The translations under genes were made by a program, and so were the position numbers. Shown here one piece after another: positions 11,952-21,410 of a DNA stretch of 64,000 nt. The DNA is from Amycolatopsis alba DSM 44262. Lineage in GTDB: Bacteria > Actinomycetota > Actinomycetes > Mycobacteriales > Pseudonocardiaceae. The notes beneath the pieces are model-generated. The model searched no databases and was not told the DNA's origin. It saw nothing but the letters and a program-made list of their open reading frames with translations. The stretch spans positions 2,435,665 to 2,499,664 of the forward strand of contig NZ_KB913032.1 in NCBI RefSeq assembly GCF_000384215.1. Direction: 5' to 3'. How positions within the stretch are numbered: position 1 is the stretch's first letter; every line of letters starts with the position of its first letter.

Positions 11952-12638
11952 GTGAGCGTAGCGACCGAACCCCAGCCGTCCGGCCCCACGCCCTTGGTGG
12001 ACACGCGTCCTCGCTTGCGGGGGCACATCCACTTCTGGTCCTTCTTCGGCGCCGTCGCCGGAGCCGCGGCCCTCATCAGTCTCGCGGCGTCCACAGTGTC
12101 GGGAATGGCCGCTTTGTCCACTTCGGTCTACGGCTTGACCGTCCTGGGCGTCTTCGGCGTCAGCGCCCTCTATCACCGTCGCTTGTGGAGCCCACGAGCA
12201 TACGAATGGATGAAGCGCGCCGACCATTCGATGATCTTCCTGTTCATCGCGGGCACTTACACGCCATTCACCCTTCTGGCGATGTCCCAGCCGACCGGGT
12301 ACATCGTGCTCGCGATCGTCTGGGGCGGCGCGATCGGCGGCGTCACCCTGAAGATGCTGTGGCCGAACGCGCCACGGTGGCTGGGCGTGCCCATCTACAT
12401 CGCACTGGGCTGGGTCGCCGTCTTCGTCCTGCCCGAACTGGGCGCGCACGCCGGCATCGCGGCACTCGTCCTGCTCTGCGTCGGCGGCCTGTTCTACACG
12501 CTGGGCGCGGTGTTCTACGCCGTCAAGTGGCCGAACCACTTCCCGGACACCTTCGGGTACCACGAGTACTTCCACGCCTGCACGGTGCTGGCGGCGGTTT
12601 CGCACTACATCGCGATCTGGCTGGCGATGTACGCCTAG
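11952..12638 (+). CDS. trhA: Hemolysin III / PAQR family membrane protein (TrhA-like)
   Basis: The 228-residue protein has seven predicted membrane helices starting near residue 25. PAQR motifs are present: SALYHR, DHSMIFLFIAGTYTP and FGYHEYFHACTVLAAVSHY, in which His and Asp residues form a membrane zinc site. Bacterial members have been linked to membrane homeostasis; the haemolysin name is historical. The GTG at 11952 is the first suitable start, and the 86-bp gap to the divergent prenyl synthase gene holds both promoters. It ends 7 bases before the convergent toxin gene. Confidence 0.9.
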   Translation: MSVATEPQPSGPTPLVDTRPRLRGHIHFWSFFGAVAGAAALISLAASTVSGMAALSTSVYGLTVLGVFGVSALYHRRLWSPRAYEWMKRADHSMIFLFIAGTYTPFTLLAMSQPTGYIVLAIVWGGAIGGVTLKMLWPNAPRWLGVPIYIALGWVAVFVLPELGAHAGIAALVLLCVGGLFYTLGAVFYAVKWPNHFPDTFGYHEYFHACTVLAAVSHYIAIWLAMYA

Positions 12639-12645
12639 CTGGCGA

Positions 12646-13071
12646 TCAGCTGTTCTCGGTCCAGAACTGTTGAAGCCTCGCGATGGCCTCGGCTTTGGTC
12701 ATCGCGGCGACCTCTGATTCGGTGAGACCGACCCGCGAGAGCAGCATGTGCACCAGATCAGCCGGAAGAGCTTCGGCCTGCGGAACAGGTACTCCGCGAT
12801 CGGGTTTGACGCCATCGTGCACGCACGACCAGAAGCACGGCTCGTCGACATCGAGCTGGTCGCGAAGGATGTGCTTCCAGATGCTCTTCCCGTACCCGGT
12901 CCGATCCACCGGATGCGAGATCCGGGTTCGCAGGATGCGGCCGTCCACGAGACCGAGTTCGTAGGTGACGTGATGCGTACCGGTCCGGCCGCGGACATCG
13001 CGAACCCTGCGCCACTCCTCGACCTGACAGAACGACTCATGGTCCTTACGGGTGAGTTGTGGCCGATTCAC
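12646..13071 (-). CDS. Putative toxin of a toxin-antitoxin pair (cytotoxic translational repressor type)
   Basis: The product is 141 residues. The GTG start at 13071 overlaps the stop of the upstream antitoxin gene as GTGA, typical of coupled toxin-antitoxin operons. An in-frame TTG 21 bases earlier is possible. Residues 1-75 contain a beta-rich region with THHVTYELGLVDGRILRTRIS and GKSIWKHILRDQL, as in actinobacterial proteins annotated as cytotoxic translational repressors. The C-terminus has a small helical region (AEALPADLVHMLLSRVGLT). Catalytic residues cannot be assigned with confidence. The function is inferred mainly from its antitoxin partner. Confidence 0.65.
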   Translation of the reverse strand: MNRPQLTRKDHESFCQVEEWRRVRDVRGRTGTHHVTYELGLVDGRILRTRISHPVDRTGYGKSIWKHILRDQLDVDEPCFWSCVHDGVKPDRGVPVPQAEALPADLVHMLLSRVGLTESEVAAMTKAEAIARLQQFWTENS

Positions 13072-13484
13072 CGCGCGGTACCCGCCAGCCAATCGCGCAA
13101 TTGATCGTCGTCGCTCAGGCTGATCAACTGAACCAGGCCCCAGTTGTCACGGTGATTCGGCGCGTCCAGCAACCGCAGCTGCCAGTCTTCCGCGTACTCC
13201 CGCAGCGCGTCGACCATCTCGGTCAGCGCCTCGTCGAAAGTGGCTCCGTCCGCCGCTACCGGCAAGCCCGGAATGAACACGGACCAGCCGCCGTCCTCGG
13301 CGACGACCTGCGCAGACGCAGGCAGAAGCGACGCAAGGAAGTACCGCAGCCGTTCGACGTCCACGACGGCGGCCTGAACCGAGTCGCGCCGAACCGTGGC
13401 AACACGGCCCTTCTGCGCAGCATCCAGCAGATCCTTCAGATGCGCGCGAGCTTCGGTGTAGCTGTCGTAATGGAGAGCGGACAA
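13068..13484 (-). CDS. Putative antitoxin with Phd/YefM-like and HicB-like parts
   Basis: The product is 138 residues. Residues 1-55 (YDSYTEARAHLKDLLDAAQKG, TVRRDSVQAAVVDVERL) resemble the N-terminal DNA-binding fold of prevent-host-death antitoxins. Residues 60-105 (EDGGWSVFIPGLPVAADGAT, FDEALTEMVDALREYAEDW) resemble a HicB-type partial RNase-H fold. It is probably an autorepressor and neutraliser of the downstream toxin. A TTG start at 13484 follows GGAGG with a 5-base spacer, which decides the start. The two genes overlap by 4 bases. The hybrid composition is unusual. Confidence 0.7.
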   Translation of the reverse strand: MSALHYDSYTEARAHLKDLLDAAQKGRVATVRRDSVQAAVVDVERLRYFLASLLPASAQVVAEDGGWSVFIPGLPVAADGATFDEALTEMVDALREYAEDWQLRLLDAPNHRDNWGLVQLISLSDDDQLRDWLAGTAR

Positions 13485-13630
13485 AGGGACCTCCCGGTCA
13501 AGTCCCGACCAGTTTGCCCAAGTACGTCAAGTACGTCGCGCCGGTGACCTGGACGGACACACGCGTGTTCCCTCTGGCACAGGAAAGTGCCTTCTTCCGC
13601 ACCTCCACCACCAGAGCCATGATCACCACC

Positions 13631-14002
13631 ATGGCCAAGAACCCGACGCCCCGAACCCTCGACGAAGCGGCCCTCAGCGCCTTCATCGCCGAGCACACCT
13701 TCGGCGCCCTCGCGACCCTCAAACGCGACGGCCGCCCCCATCTCTCCACGGTCGTCTACACCTGGGACCCCGAAGCCCGCGAGATCCGGATCAGCACGAC
13801 CGAAGAGCGCCTCAAGGTCAAGCAGCTCCGCAACAACCCCACCGCTTCGCTCTACGTCTCCAGCGCCGATCACTGGAAATTCGCGGTCGTGGAAGGGAAA
13901 GCGGAACTCTCCGAAGTCACGCGAACACCCGATGACGGTGACAGGCTCTACATCACCCTCAGAGCCGAGAAACTCTATGGCACAGCCCTCGACATCGCTT
14001 AA
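13631..14002 (+). CDS. PPOX class, probably F420-dependent oxidoreductase (shortened)
   Basis: The 123-residue protein is a split-barrel flavin/deazaflavin enzyme. FGALATLKRDGRPHLSTVVY and STTEERLKVKQLRNNP are the usual cofactor-phosphate motifs of F420-binding PPOX proteins. Family members normally carry about 25-30 further residues (a helix with WxxY/F) between the KAELS strand and the final LRAEKLYG strand. Here that stretch is missing without a frameshift, because TPDDGDR joins directly to LYITLRAEKLYG. It may be a natural minimal form or an in-frame deletion. An in-frame ATG at 13619 is an alternative start. Confidence 0.75.
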   Translation: MAKNPTPRTLDEAALSAFIAEHTFGALATLKRDGRPHLSTVVYTWDPEAREIRISTTEERLKVKQLRNNPTASLYVSSADHWKFAVVEGKAELSEVTRTPDDGDRLYITLRAEKLYGTALDIA

Positions 14003-14040
14003 CGTACGCACCTGGAAAAGGCCAGGTGAGGAGACGTCCG

Positions 14041-14787
14041 ATGTGGGAAAAGCGGATGGAGTGGCCGCTCAACGCCGCCGCCGTACTGTTCCTGGCCGCC
14101 TACGCCTGGCCGATCCTCCAGCCCTCGCTCGGGCACACCGGCCGGGTCTGGTGTGAGGTCGTCACCTGGCTCTCCTGGGCGGTCTTCGCCCTGGACTACG
14201 GCGTCCGGCTCAAGCACGCCGAGGACAAACGCACGTTCCTGAAGAGCAACCTGTTCGACCTGGCGATCATCGTGCTCCCGTTGATCCGGCAGTTGCGGCT
14301 GCTCCGGCTGGTCACGGTGCTCAACGTCCTCAACCGCAACGCCGGGTTGTCGTTGCGCGGCCGCGTCGTGGTCTACACGGTGGGCGCGACGGCGCTCATC
14401 GTGTTCTGTTCGGCGCTCGCCGTACTCGACGCCGAGCGCACACAGCCGGACGCGCCGATCACCGACTTCCCCGACGCGGTGTGGTGGTCGATCACGACGA
14501 TCACCACGGTCGGCTACGGCGACCGCTATCCCGTCAGCGGTACCGGACGCGTCGTCGCGGTCGGGCTGATGGTGGCCGGGATCGCCCTGCTCGGTGTGGT
14601 CACCGCGACGCTGGCGTCGTGGCTGATCCGCCGGGTGACCGAGGCCGACGAGAACGCGCAGGCCGTCACCCGCGAGCATCTCGACGAGCTGACCCGCGAG
14701 GTCAAGGCGCTGCGGGCCGAGCTCGCCGAGCAGCGGGCAGGCGTCAGTCCCGCAGCATCGGAGCCGCTAGGTACTGCTCGGGGATAG
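14041..14787 (+). CDS. Voltage-gated-type potassium channel protein
   Basis: The 248-residue protein has about six membrane helices. The fourth is arginine-rich (LIRQLRLLRLVTVLNVLNR), as in voltage sensors. The pore helix and selectivity filter are WWSITTITTVGYGDRYP, followed by the last helix (GLMVAGIALLGVVTATLASW) and a coiled-coil cytoplasmic tail (VTREHLDELTREVKALRAEL). It should form a tetrameric K+ channel. The ATG at 14041 follows a GGTGAGGAG site. Its last 44 bases overlap the convergent acyl-CoA oxidase-like gene. Confidence 0.92.
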   Translation: MWEKRMEWPLNAAAVLFLAAYAWPILQPSLGHTGRVWCEVVTWLSWAVFALDYGVRLKHAEDKRTFLKSNLFDLAIIVLPLIRQLRLLRLVTVLNVLNRNAGLSLRGRVVVYTVGATALIVFCSALAVLDAERTQPDAPITDFPDAVWWSITTITTVGYGDRYPVSGTGRVVAVGLMVAGIALLGVVTATLASWLIRRVTEADENAQAVTREHLDELTREVKALRAELAEQRAGVSPAASEPLGTARG

Positions 14788-16630
14788 CGAAGGCGTCCAC
14801 GAGCGTCCGCGCGTGCGGGCGCAGGTCGGCGCACAACGCGTTCACCGCGGCGGTGACGGCCTTCGAGCGTCCGGAGGTCAGGCGTCCGTGTTCGAGGAAC
14901 CAGCCCCGGTCCGCCTCGATGTTCGCGAGCGCGTAGAGGTCGCAGACCCGCTCCAGCAGCTCCCGTGCCTCCGCGTCGGCGCAGCGCTCGATGGCGGCGA
15001 TGAACGCTTCGAGCACCACTCGGTCGACGTGCACTCGCCCGGCGCGCAGCACGTGGTCTTGCGCGTCGTTGAAAACACCGAAGGGATCCGACGCAGCCTT
15101 ACGAAGACGCTGCGCGACGCCGCCGAGTACGTGCTCTTCGCGGTCTTCGAACAGCTTCAGGTGCCATTCGCGCGAGTACAGCACGTCGCTGTCGTCGGCG
15201 TCGGTGAGCCGCTCGACGACCTTGCGCGCGGACGTCCGTTCGATCACGGCCTCGACGAACTGCTCCGCCACGAACCGCGCGGTCGCGAGCGGGCTGAGGT
15301 CCTCGAAATGGTCCTTGTAGCTGGTCAGAAGGCCCTTCGCGACCAGCTGCAGCAGCACGGTGTTGTCACCCTCGAAGGTGGTGAAGACGTCGGTGTCGGC
15401 CTTCAGCCCGGCGAGCAGGTTCTCCGACAGGTAGCCGGAGCCGCCGCACGCCTCACGGGCGGCCTGGATGGTCGCCGTCGCGTGCCAGGTCGAGACCGCC
15501 TTGATCCCGGCCGCACGTGCTTCCAGCTCTCGCTGCTCTTCCTCGGGCGCGTCCTCGGCGATGTCGTTCAACGTCGCGACGAGCGCTTCCTGCGCGAAGT
15601 GCAGCGCGTACGACGTCGCCAGCGCGGGCAGCAGTTTCCTTTGATGCGCGCGATAGTCGAGGATCACGACCTCGTCGCCGTCGGGCCGCGCGAACTGCCG
15701 TCGCTGCTCGCCGTACCGGACGGCCAGCGCCAGCGCGCGTTTCGTCGCGCTGCCGGCACTGCCCGCGACGCTGACCCGCCCGCGGATGAGCGTGCCGAGC
15801 ATCGTGAAGAACCGGCGGCCGTCGCTTTCGATCGGGCTCGTGTACGTCCCGTCCTCGGCGACGTCACCGAACCGGTTGAGCAGCGCCTCACGCGGAACCC
15901 GCACCTGGGTGAAGGTGAGCCGCCCGTTGTCGACGCCGTTGAGACCCGCCTTGCGGCCGCAGTCCTCGATCTCGACGCCACTCGCGTTTTCGCCGCGGAT
16001 CGGCACCAAGAACGCGTGCACGCCGCGCGATTCACCACCGGTGATCAGCTGCGCGAACACGACAGCGAGTTCGCCGTCGCGGGCGGCGTTGCCGATGTAC
16101 TCCTTCATCGCGCCCCGGTCCGGCGTGTGCACGACGAACTCGCGCGTGGCCGGGTCGTAGGTCGCGGTGGTGCGCAGATGCTGGACGTCCGAGCCGTGAC
16201 CGTGCTCGGTCATCGCGAAACAGCCCAGCAGCTCCAGATCCTTGATCTCGCGCAGATAGCGCTCATGGTGGCGTTCGGTACCGAGCAGCTGCACCGCGCC
16301 GCCGAACAGACCCCATTGGACACCTGCCTTGACCATCAGCGAGAGGTCGCCGAAGCCCAGCATCTCGAACGACATCACCGAGCCGCCGACGTCGCCGCCA
16401 CCGCCGTACGCCGGGTCGAAACCGAGACCGGGGCGGTCGGTTCCGGCGAGCTTGCGCAGCCATTCGAGGACCTGGGCCCGGTGCGCTTCCACGTCAAGGT
16501 CGACAGGGTCCTTGAAGTCTTCCGCCGCCATCTGCGCGCGCACCGCCCGGCGTAGCCCGGCCCACCGTCCATCGAGGACGGTGGTCAGCGCGTCCGGGTC
16601 GATCTTCGCGGGAAGTCCTGGTGTGTCCAC
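14744..16630 (-). CDS. Acyl-CoA dehydrogenase/oxidase family protein
   Basis: The 628-residue flavoprotein has the acyl-CoA oxidase layout. The FAD-binding core is at about residues 90-420, with ECFAMTEHGHGSDVQHLRTT-like substrate and FAD contacts (CFAMTEHGHGSD is seen). GSGYLSENLLAGLKADTDVF and TTFEGDNTVLLQLVAKGL are the ACOX signature, and an extra C-terminal helical domain follows. It should oxidise acyl-CoA to 2-enoyl-CoA; whether electrons go to oxygen or an electron-transfer flavoprotein is not readable. The GTG at 16630 directly follows GGAGGAATC, fixing the start. No other beta-oxidation gene is adjacent. Confidence 0.88.
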   Translation of the reverse strand: MDTPGLPAKIDPDALTTVLDGRWAGLRRAVRAQMAAEDFKDPVDLDVEAHRAQVLEWLRKLAGTDRPGLGFDPAYGGGGDVGGSVMSFEMLGFGDLSLMVKAGVQWGLFGGAVQLLGTERHHERYLREIKDLELLGCFAMTEHGHGSDVQHLRTTATYDPATREFVVHTPDRGAMKEYIGNAARDGELAVVFAQLITGGESRGVHAFLVPIRGENASGVEIEDCGRKAGLNGVDNGRLTFTQVRVPREALLNRFGDVAEDGTYTSPIESDGRRFFTMLGTLIRGRVSVAGSAGSATKRALALAVRYGEQRRQFARPDGDEVVILDYRAHQRKLLPALATSYALHFAQEALVATLNDIAEDAPEEEQRELEARAAGIKAVSTWHATATIQAAREACGGSGYLSENLLAGLKADTDVFTTFEGDNTVLLQLVAKGLLTSYKDHFEDLSPLATARFVAEQFVEAVIERTSARKVVERLTDADDSDVLYSREWHLKLFEDREEHVLGGVAQRLRKAASDPFGVFNDAQDHVLRAGRVHVDRVVLEAFIAAIERCADAEARELLERVCDLYALANIEADRGWFLEHGRLTSGRSKAVTAAVNALCADLRPHARTLVDAFAIPEQYLAAPMLRD

Positions 16631-16695
16631 GATTCCTCCGATGCGGTGCGTTCTGACCTCAGCCTGCCGCACCGCATCGGCGGGCGCAGCACGAA

Positions 16696-18051
16696 TCAGA
16701 CCGGTTTCCCGTTGATCGTCGTGTTCTCGAACCGCAGGTCATCGACGTGCTCCAGGGTGTTCTCCGTGCTCGCGACGCCGTCGAAGCGGCAATCGCGCAC
16801 CCGCAGACCCCGAACGTGTGAGTTGGGCAACCCCCGGACGTTGAACGCGGCTTGCCCGCATTTCGTGCTCACGGAGTTGCTGATGGTGAACGGACCGAAC
16901 CGGGGGACATACGAGCCGGTTTGGCCGTTGTAGTCCGGCAGGACGTACGCGAACGAGCGGGCGAAAGTGCCCGAGACACTGTCGAGGTTGACGTTCTCGG
17001 TGAAGCCGCCGCGCAAGGTGTTCGACTTGACGTACAGCGCGTATTTCGTCTCGCCGGTGACGGTGAGCCGGTACGCGTAGACGTCACGGATCCCGCCGGT
17101 CTGCTCGCTGCCGCAGGTGATCGCGCCCCAGTTGCCGTCCATCACGCAGTTCGCGACGACGATGTTCCGGCACGGCACGCCGACCCGGCGCCCGTCGGCG
17201 TCCCGGCCCGCTTTGAGCGCGATGTTGTCGTCGTGCGCGCCGAGATGGGAGTTCACGATCACGACGTGGTCGCAGGACTCGGGGTCGCAGGCGTCGGTGT
17301 TGGAGTGCGCGGTGCTCGCGTCGGTGCGGACGCCGTCGATCGTGACGTTCCGGCACAGCGTGGGGTGCAGCTGCCAGAACACCGGGTTCTTCAGCGTCAC
17401 ACCCTCGATGAGCAAGGTGTCGCACGCGTACGGCTCGACGAACGCGGACCGCATGGCGTGCCCGGAGCCGGGCACGATCCGCTTCTCCGGCGGGATCCCC
17501 TTGGCCACCAGCGATTCCAGGTAGTCACGGTCCTTGCCCTTGTTCCAGGAAGCCGTGTCGGCCGCGTCGAGGACGCCCGGCCCGGTCACCGCGATGTTGG
17601 CTTCCTTGTACGCGTAGATCATCGGCGACCGGTTGACGCACTCGATGCCCTCGTAGCGGGTGAGCACGTTCGGGAACTTCGAGGCGTCGGAGCCGAACCT
17701 GAGCACCGCACCCGCGGCGAGGTGCAGGTCCACGTTGCTCTTGAGGTACACCGCGCCGGTGACGAAGGTGCCCTTAGGCACGACGACGCGTCCACCGCCA
17801 CGCGCGTTGGCCGTCTCGATCGCCTTCTTGATCGCGGCGGTGTTGTCGGTCTTGCCGTCGCCTTTGGCGCCGAAATCGAGCACGGAAAACGTCCGGTCCG
17901 GGAAGACCGGACGTTTCGTCCGCGCGACGATGTCGTCGGCGGCGGGCCAGGGAAGGACCGGGGCCGCCGAGGCGGTGGGCGCGAGCAGCGGGCTCGCGGC
18001 CACCACGAGACCGCCCTTGATCAGCCAACGCCGGGAGAATCTGCCGTCCAT
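16696..18051 (-). CDS. Exported glycoside hydrolase family 28 (polygalacturonase-like) protein
   Basis: The product is 451 residues. It starts MDGRFSRRWLIKGGLVVAAS with twin arginines, a hydrophobic core and an Ala-rich cleavage site, so Tat or Sec export is likely. SVLDFGAKGDGKTDNTAAI is the pectate-lyase/GH28 entry motif. The right-handed beta-helix catalytic region has STAHSNTDACDPESCDHVVI and HDDNIALKAGRD, matching the conserved NTD and DD catalytic aspartates. It probably hydrolyses galacturonan or a related plant polysaccharide, in line with a soil lifestyle. The gene appears monocistronic. Confidence 0.88.
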   Translation of the reverse strand: MDGRFSRRWLIKGGLVVAASPLLAPTASAAPVLPWPAADDIVARTKRPVFPDRTFSVLDFGAKGDGKTDNTAAIKKAIETANARGGGRVVVPKGTFVTGAVYLKSNVDLHLAAGAVLRFGSDASKFPNVLTRYEGIECVNRSPMIYAYKEANIAVTGPGVLDAADTASWNKGKDRDYLESLVAKGIPPEKRIVPGSGHAMRSAFVEPYACDTLLIEGVTLKNPVFWQLHPTLCRNVTIDGVRTDASTAHSNTDACDPESCDHVVIVNSHLGAHDDNIALKAGRDADGRRVGVPCRNIVVANCVMDGNWGAITCGSEQTGGIRDVYAYRLTVTGETKYALYVKSNTLRGGFTENVNLDSVSGTFARSFAYVLPDYNGQTGSYVPRFGPFTISNSVSTKCGQAAFNVRGLPNSHVRGLRVRDCRFDGVASTENTLEHVDDLRFENTTINGKPV

Positions 18052-18120
18052 GACGCCTTCTTTCGCAAGAGGACTTCGGTGAAGACGGCGGAATCCCGAC
18101 TCTAGGGGCGGACCCCGGCC

Positions 18121-18711
18121 TCAGGAAAGGTCCGGTCCCTGTGAGCGGAGATCGTCGACCTTGGTCATCGCCTCCCGGAGCTCGGCGAGCCAGCTGTCCG
18201 CATGCTCCCCGACCAGCCGGACGGCCCAGGCCAGCGCCTCCGACCGCGACCGCGCGACACCCGCGTCGACGAGGGTGTCGAGGACCAGGCGTTCTGGCTG
18301 CCGCAGCCTGGTCATGACCGGCGCCGAATGCGTGGTGAACAGATGCCTCGTGCCGCCGAGGCTCGCGCCCCAGGCGACCTTGCGCTGATACCGGTGCTCG
18401 GCCTGGCGCGCGATCTCGATCCGCTCGTCGCGGGTCTCCTCGCGGAACCGGCTGATCCGGCCGTCCTCGGCCGCCGCGCGGGCGGCGTCGTCGGCGTACT
18501 CGCCGGTGAGCGGCTGGAGTTCGCCGACGATGACGATCTCCTCGCGATCCACCGTGACCTGCGGATCCCCGGTGAACCAGCCCTCCGGGAGCCGTCCGCC
18601 GAACCACGCCGCCGCGTCGTCCGCCGACGGGATCTCCGCCTGCTGCCAGCCGCCCCGGCCCTTCCAGCCACCGCGTCCCATATGTCTCGCCGTCCTGAAG
18701 TAGGTGTGCAT
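18121..18711 (-). CDS. Conserved hypothetical protein
   Basis: The 196-residue soluble protein has no signal peptide or membrane helix. The N-terminus is Gly/Trp-rich (GRGGWKGRGGW), followed by a region that may bind DNA or metal, then a helical C-terminus (LGGTRHLFTTHSAPVMTRL, ALAWAVRLVGEHADSWL). The ATG at 18711 is preceded by GGAGG with a 5-base spacer and is preferred over the ATG at 18681. I do not recognise the family and assign no function. It lies just downstream of the GH28 gene's promoter side on the same strand. Confidence 0.7.
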   Translation of the reverse strand: MHTYFRTARHMGRGGWKGRGGWQQAEIPSADDAAAWFGGRLPEGWFTGDPQVTVDREEIVIVGELQPLTGEYADDAARAAAEDGRISRFREETRDERIEIARQAEHRYQRKVAWGASLGGTRHLFTTHSAPVMTRLRQPERLVLDTLVDAGVARSRSEALAWAVRLVGEHADSWLAELREAMTKVDDLRSQGPDLS

Positions 18712-18862
18712 GCTCGCCTCCGCGATTACATGATTACAACGCTACCGACGCTACGCGCGTAATCGCCGGTATTCACGCGTGTTCTCCCCCGGCGAAACCC
18801 GAGGCAACCCGATGACCTGCGCGGACGTGTTCTCACCGACAGCCGTCGAGGAAGGGAACCTC

Positions 18863-19348
18863 ATGCTGAAGAAAGCCATGATCGGCGCTCTCGTCTGCGG
18901 AGCGGCTCAACTGGCGGTGATCGCGCCCGCCGCGGCGACCACCGATCCCAGCTGGTATCTCGGCCCGGCCGAACTCGGGCCCGGCGAACAGATCTACGCC
19001 GAGACCAAGGCCGCGGCGGGCGGCTGCACCCCGGACGGCCCGGTGACCTCGCCCGGTCTCGCCGAGCCGATCGGGTGGACCATCGGCGGGAACTTCGGGA
19101 AATACGGCGGGTTCGGGCACGTGGTGAAGACGCCAGGCAAGTACGTCGCGACGCTCACCTGCACCGACGGGCGCAAGTCGACCCGGACGTTCACGGTGGT
19201 GGGGGTTCCGCCGTCCAGCACCACGAAGCCGCCGAAGACCACCAAGCCCACGGCCGCCAAGCCGAAACCGAAGCCCCAGGTCACGGTGAAGCCTGCCGGG
19301 GCCCCGCAGACCGGCGGCGGCTTCGGCGCTATGTCGTGGGACTGGTGA
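18863..19348 (+). CDS. Secreted protein with Pro/Lys/Thr-rich tail
   Basis: The product is 161 residues. [20 protein letters not shown] plus an Ala-rich site near residue 30 is a signal peptide. The mature part has an Ig-like or PKD-like beta region (residues about 35-115) with two cysteines (GGCTPDG and LTCTDG) and the strand [10 protein letters not shown] low-complexity tail ([17 protein letters not shown]) probably spans or binds the cell wall. The ATG at 18863 follows a GAAGGGA site. An upstream extension would hide the signal peptide. It overlaps the convergent DUF255 gene by 20 bases. Confidence 0.8.
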   Translation: MLKKAMIGALVCGAAQLAVIAPAAATTDPSWYLGPAELGPGEQIYAETKAAAGGCTPDGPVTSPGLAEPIGWTIGGNFGKYGGFGHVVKTPGKYVATLTCTDGRKSTRTFTVVGVPPSSTTKPPKTTKPTAAKPKPKPQVTVKPAGAPQTGGGFGAMSWDW

Positions 19349-21347
19349 GCTGAGAGCGCAGGTCCTCCGCGGTGGTGACCGGCCGCTCGCACACGTACCC
19401 ACGGCACACGTACGCGGCGGCGGCACCTCCGACCAGCGGGCGATCCGCGAGCAGCGGTACCCCGTCGGCGTCCGGGGTACCGCTCACGACGACGGCGCCG
19501 TCCGGCAGCGACGCGACGGCGGCGGCCAGCAGGTCCGCGCGCGCAGCGGCGTCCGGTCCGACGACGGCGACCTGGACCGGGCCGGCTGCGGCGGCTTCGG
19601 CGACGGTGAGCCAGTGCCCGGCGAATCGCGGCGCGTGGGCGGCGAGCCGTCCCGCGCGGGCCAGTGCCTGCTCGGCCGCCTCGCGGTAGCGGCCGACCTG
19701 GTCGTGCCCGGCGAGCACGGACGCGGTCAGCAACGCGTTCGCCAGTGCCGAAGCGCCCGACGGGCTCGCGTTGTCGGTCGGGTCGGACGGCCGCTGCACC
19801 AGGACTTCCGCGTCGTCGGCCGTGTCGTAGTAGGCGCCCGGCGACTCCGGGACGTCGAAATGGGCCAAGGCGAGGTCGAGCAGGGTGACCGCGTCGGCGA
19901 GCCAATGCGGTTCCCCGGTCGCCTGATGGAGCTCGAGCAGACCTTCGGCGAGGCACGAGTAGTCCTCCAGCACCCCGGCCGTCGTGCCGACGACGCCGTC
20001 GCGCGAGGTCCGGCGCAGCCGTCCGTCGACGAAATGGGTGTCCATCAGGAAAGCCGCGGCGCGGGCGGCCGCTTCGATCCACTGTGGACGTTCAAGCCGC
20101 GAGCCCGCCTTCGCGAGCGCCCCGATCGCGAGCCCGTTCCACGCGGCGATGACCTTGTCGTCGCGGGCGGGCTGCGGGCGCTCGTTCCGGGCGGTCAGCA
20201 GCGCGCCACGGACCCGCTCATAACGCGTTTCGTCCTCTGGATGCGGCTCACGCAGGCGCAATGTCGACGCGCCGTGCTCGAAGTTGCCCCGCTCGGTCAC
20301 CTGGAACAGCTCGGCCGCCCAAGCGCCGTCTTCCTCGCCGAGCACCTCGGCGAGCTGCGCGGGAGTCCAGACATAAGTGAGCCCTTCGACGCCGTCGGTG
20401 TCCGCGTCGAGGGAAGCCGCGAAGCCACCTTCGGCCGTCCCGAGGTCGCGAAGCAGGAATTCCGCGGTCTCCTCGACCGTCCTCCGCGCGTACTGATGCC
20501 CTGTCACGCCGTGGAACTGCGTATAGAAGCGCAGAAGCAAACCGTTGTCGTACAACATCTTCTCGAAGTGCGGCACTTCCCAGCGCGCGTCGACCGAGTA
20601 GCGCGCGAAGCCACCGGCGAGCTGGTCGTTGAGCCCGCCGAGCGCCATCGCCTCCGCCGTGTGCTCGACGGCGGCGAGATCGGAGCCGGTGCGCTCGTGA
20701 TGACGGAGCAGGAAGTTCAACGCCATCGTCGGCGGGAACTTCGGCGCTCCCCCGAATCCGCCGGTTTCGGCGTCGTACTCCTTGCCCAGTGAAGCGGCCG
20801 CGGACTCCAGCGCCACACCGTCCACAACGGACTCGGGAAGCGGCCCGCTCTTCTCCGTCAGATGCGCGATGATCTGCTGAGCGCCGGAACGCAGCTCCTC
20901 CGGGCGCTCGCCCCAGGCCTCGGCGACCGCGACGAGCAGCTGCGAGAACGACGGCATCCCCGGCCGCGGCGACGGCGGGTAGTAGGTGCCGCAGTGGAAC
21001 GGCTCGCCCTCCGGGGTGAGGAAACACGTCATCGGCCAGCCGCCCTGACCGGTCATCGCCTGCGTGGCCGCCATGTACACCGAGTCGATGTCCGGGCGCT
21101 CCTCGCGGTCCACCTTGATGTTGACGAAGTTCGCGTTCATCAGCGTCGCGGTCGCTTCGTCCTCGAAGGACTCGTGCGCCATGACGTGGCACCAGTGGCA
21201 GGCCGCGTAGCCGACCGAGAGGAGGATCGGCACGTTCCGCCGTTTCGCCTCGGCCAGCGCCTCTTCGCCCCAGGGCCACCAGTCCACCGGGTTCTCGGCG
21301 TGCTGCAGCAGGTACGGACTGGTCGCGGCCTTCAGGCGGTTCGACAT
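19329..21347 (-). CDS. DUF255 thioredoxin-fold / six-hairpin glycosidase-like protein
   Basis: The 672-residue protein belongs to the YyaL / SPATA20-like family. Residues 1-160 are a thioredoxin-like domain with [14 protein letters not shown] and the redox-type motif [15 protein letters not shown]. Residues about 190-560 are an alpha/alpha-barrel resembling six-hairpin glycosidases ([34 protein letters not shown]). The biochemical role is unknown; it is widely conserved in actinobacteria. The ATG at 21347 gives [19 protein letters not shown], the conserved family start. Its mycobacterial counterpart (Rv1084) sits near mca, as here, but the RNA-repair operon now lies between them. Confidence 0.9.
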   Translation of the reverse strand: MSNRLKAATSPYLLQHAENPVDWWPWGEEALAEAKRRNVPILLSVGYAACHWCHVMAHESFEDEATATLMNANFVNIKVDREERPDIDSVYMAATQAMTGQGGWPMTCFLTPEGEPFHCGTYYPPSPRPGMPSFSQLLVAVAEAWGERPEELRSGAQQIIAHLTEKSGPLPESVVDGVALESAAASLGKEYDAETGGFGGAPKFPPTMALNFLLRHHERTGSDLAAVEHTAEAMALGGLNDQLAGGFARYSVDARWEVPHFEKMLYDNGLLLRFYTQFHGVTGHQYARRTVEETAEFLLRDLGTAEGGFAASLDADTDGVEGLTYVWTPAQLAEVLGEEDGAWAAELFQVTERGNFEHGASTLRLREPHPEDETRYERVRGALLTARNERPQPARDDKVIAAWNGLAIGALAKAGSRLERPQWIEAAARAAAFLMDTHFVDGRLRRTSRDGVVGTTAGVLEDYSCLAEGLLELHQATGEPHWLADAVTLLDLALAHFDVPESPGAYYDTADDAEVLVQRPSDPTDNASPSGASALANALLTASVLAGHDQVGRYREAAEQALARAGRLAAHAPRFAGHWLTVAEAAAAGPVQVAVVGPDAAARADLLAAAVASLPDGAVVVSGTPDADGVPLLADRPLVGGAAAAYVCRGYVCERPVTTAEDLRSQLTSPTT

Positions 21348-21410
21348 GTCACCAGGGTCGCACGCGGAAATGCGGGCGCGCGGAACGGCCTTGTGCGCGA
21401 CACTGACCCG

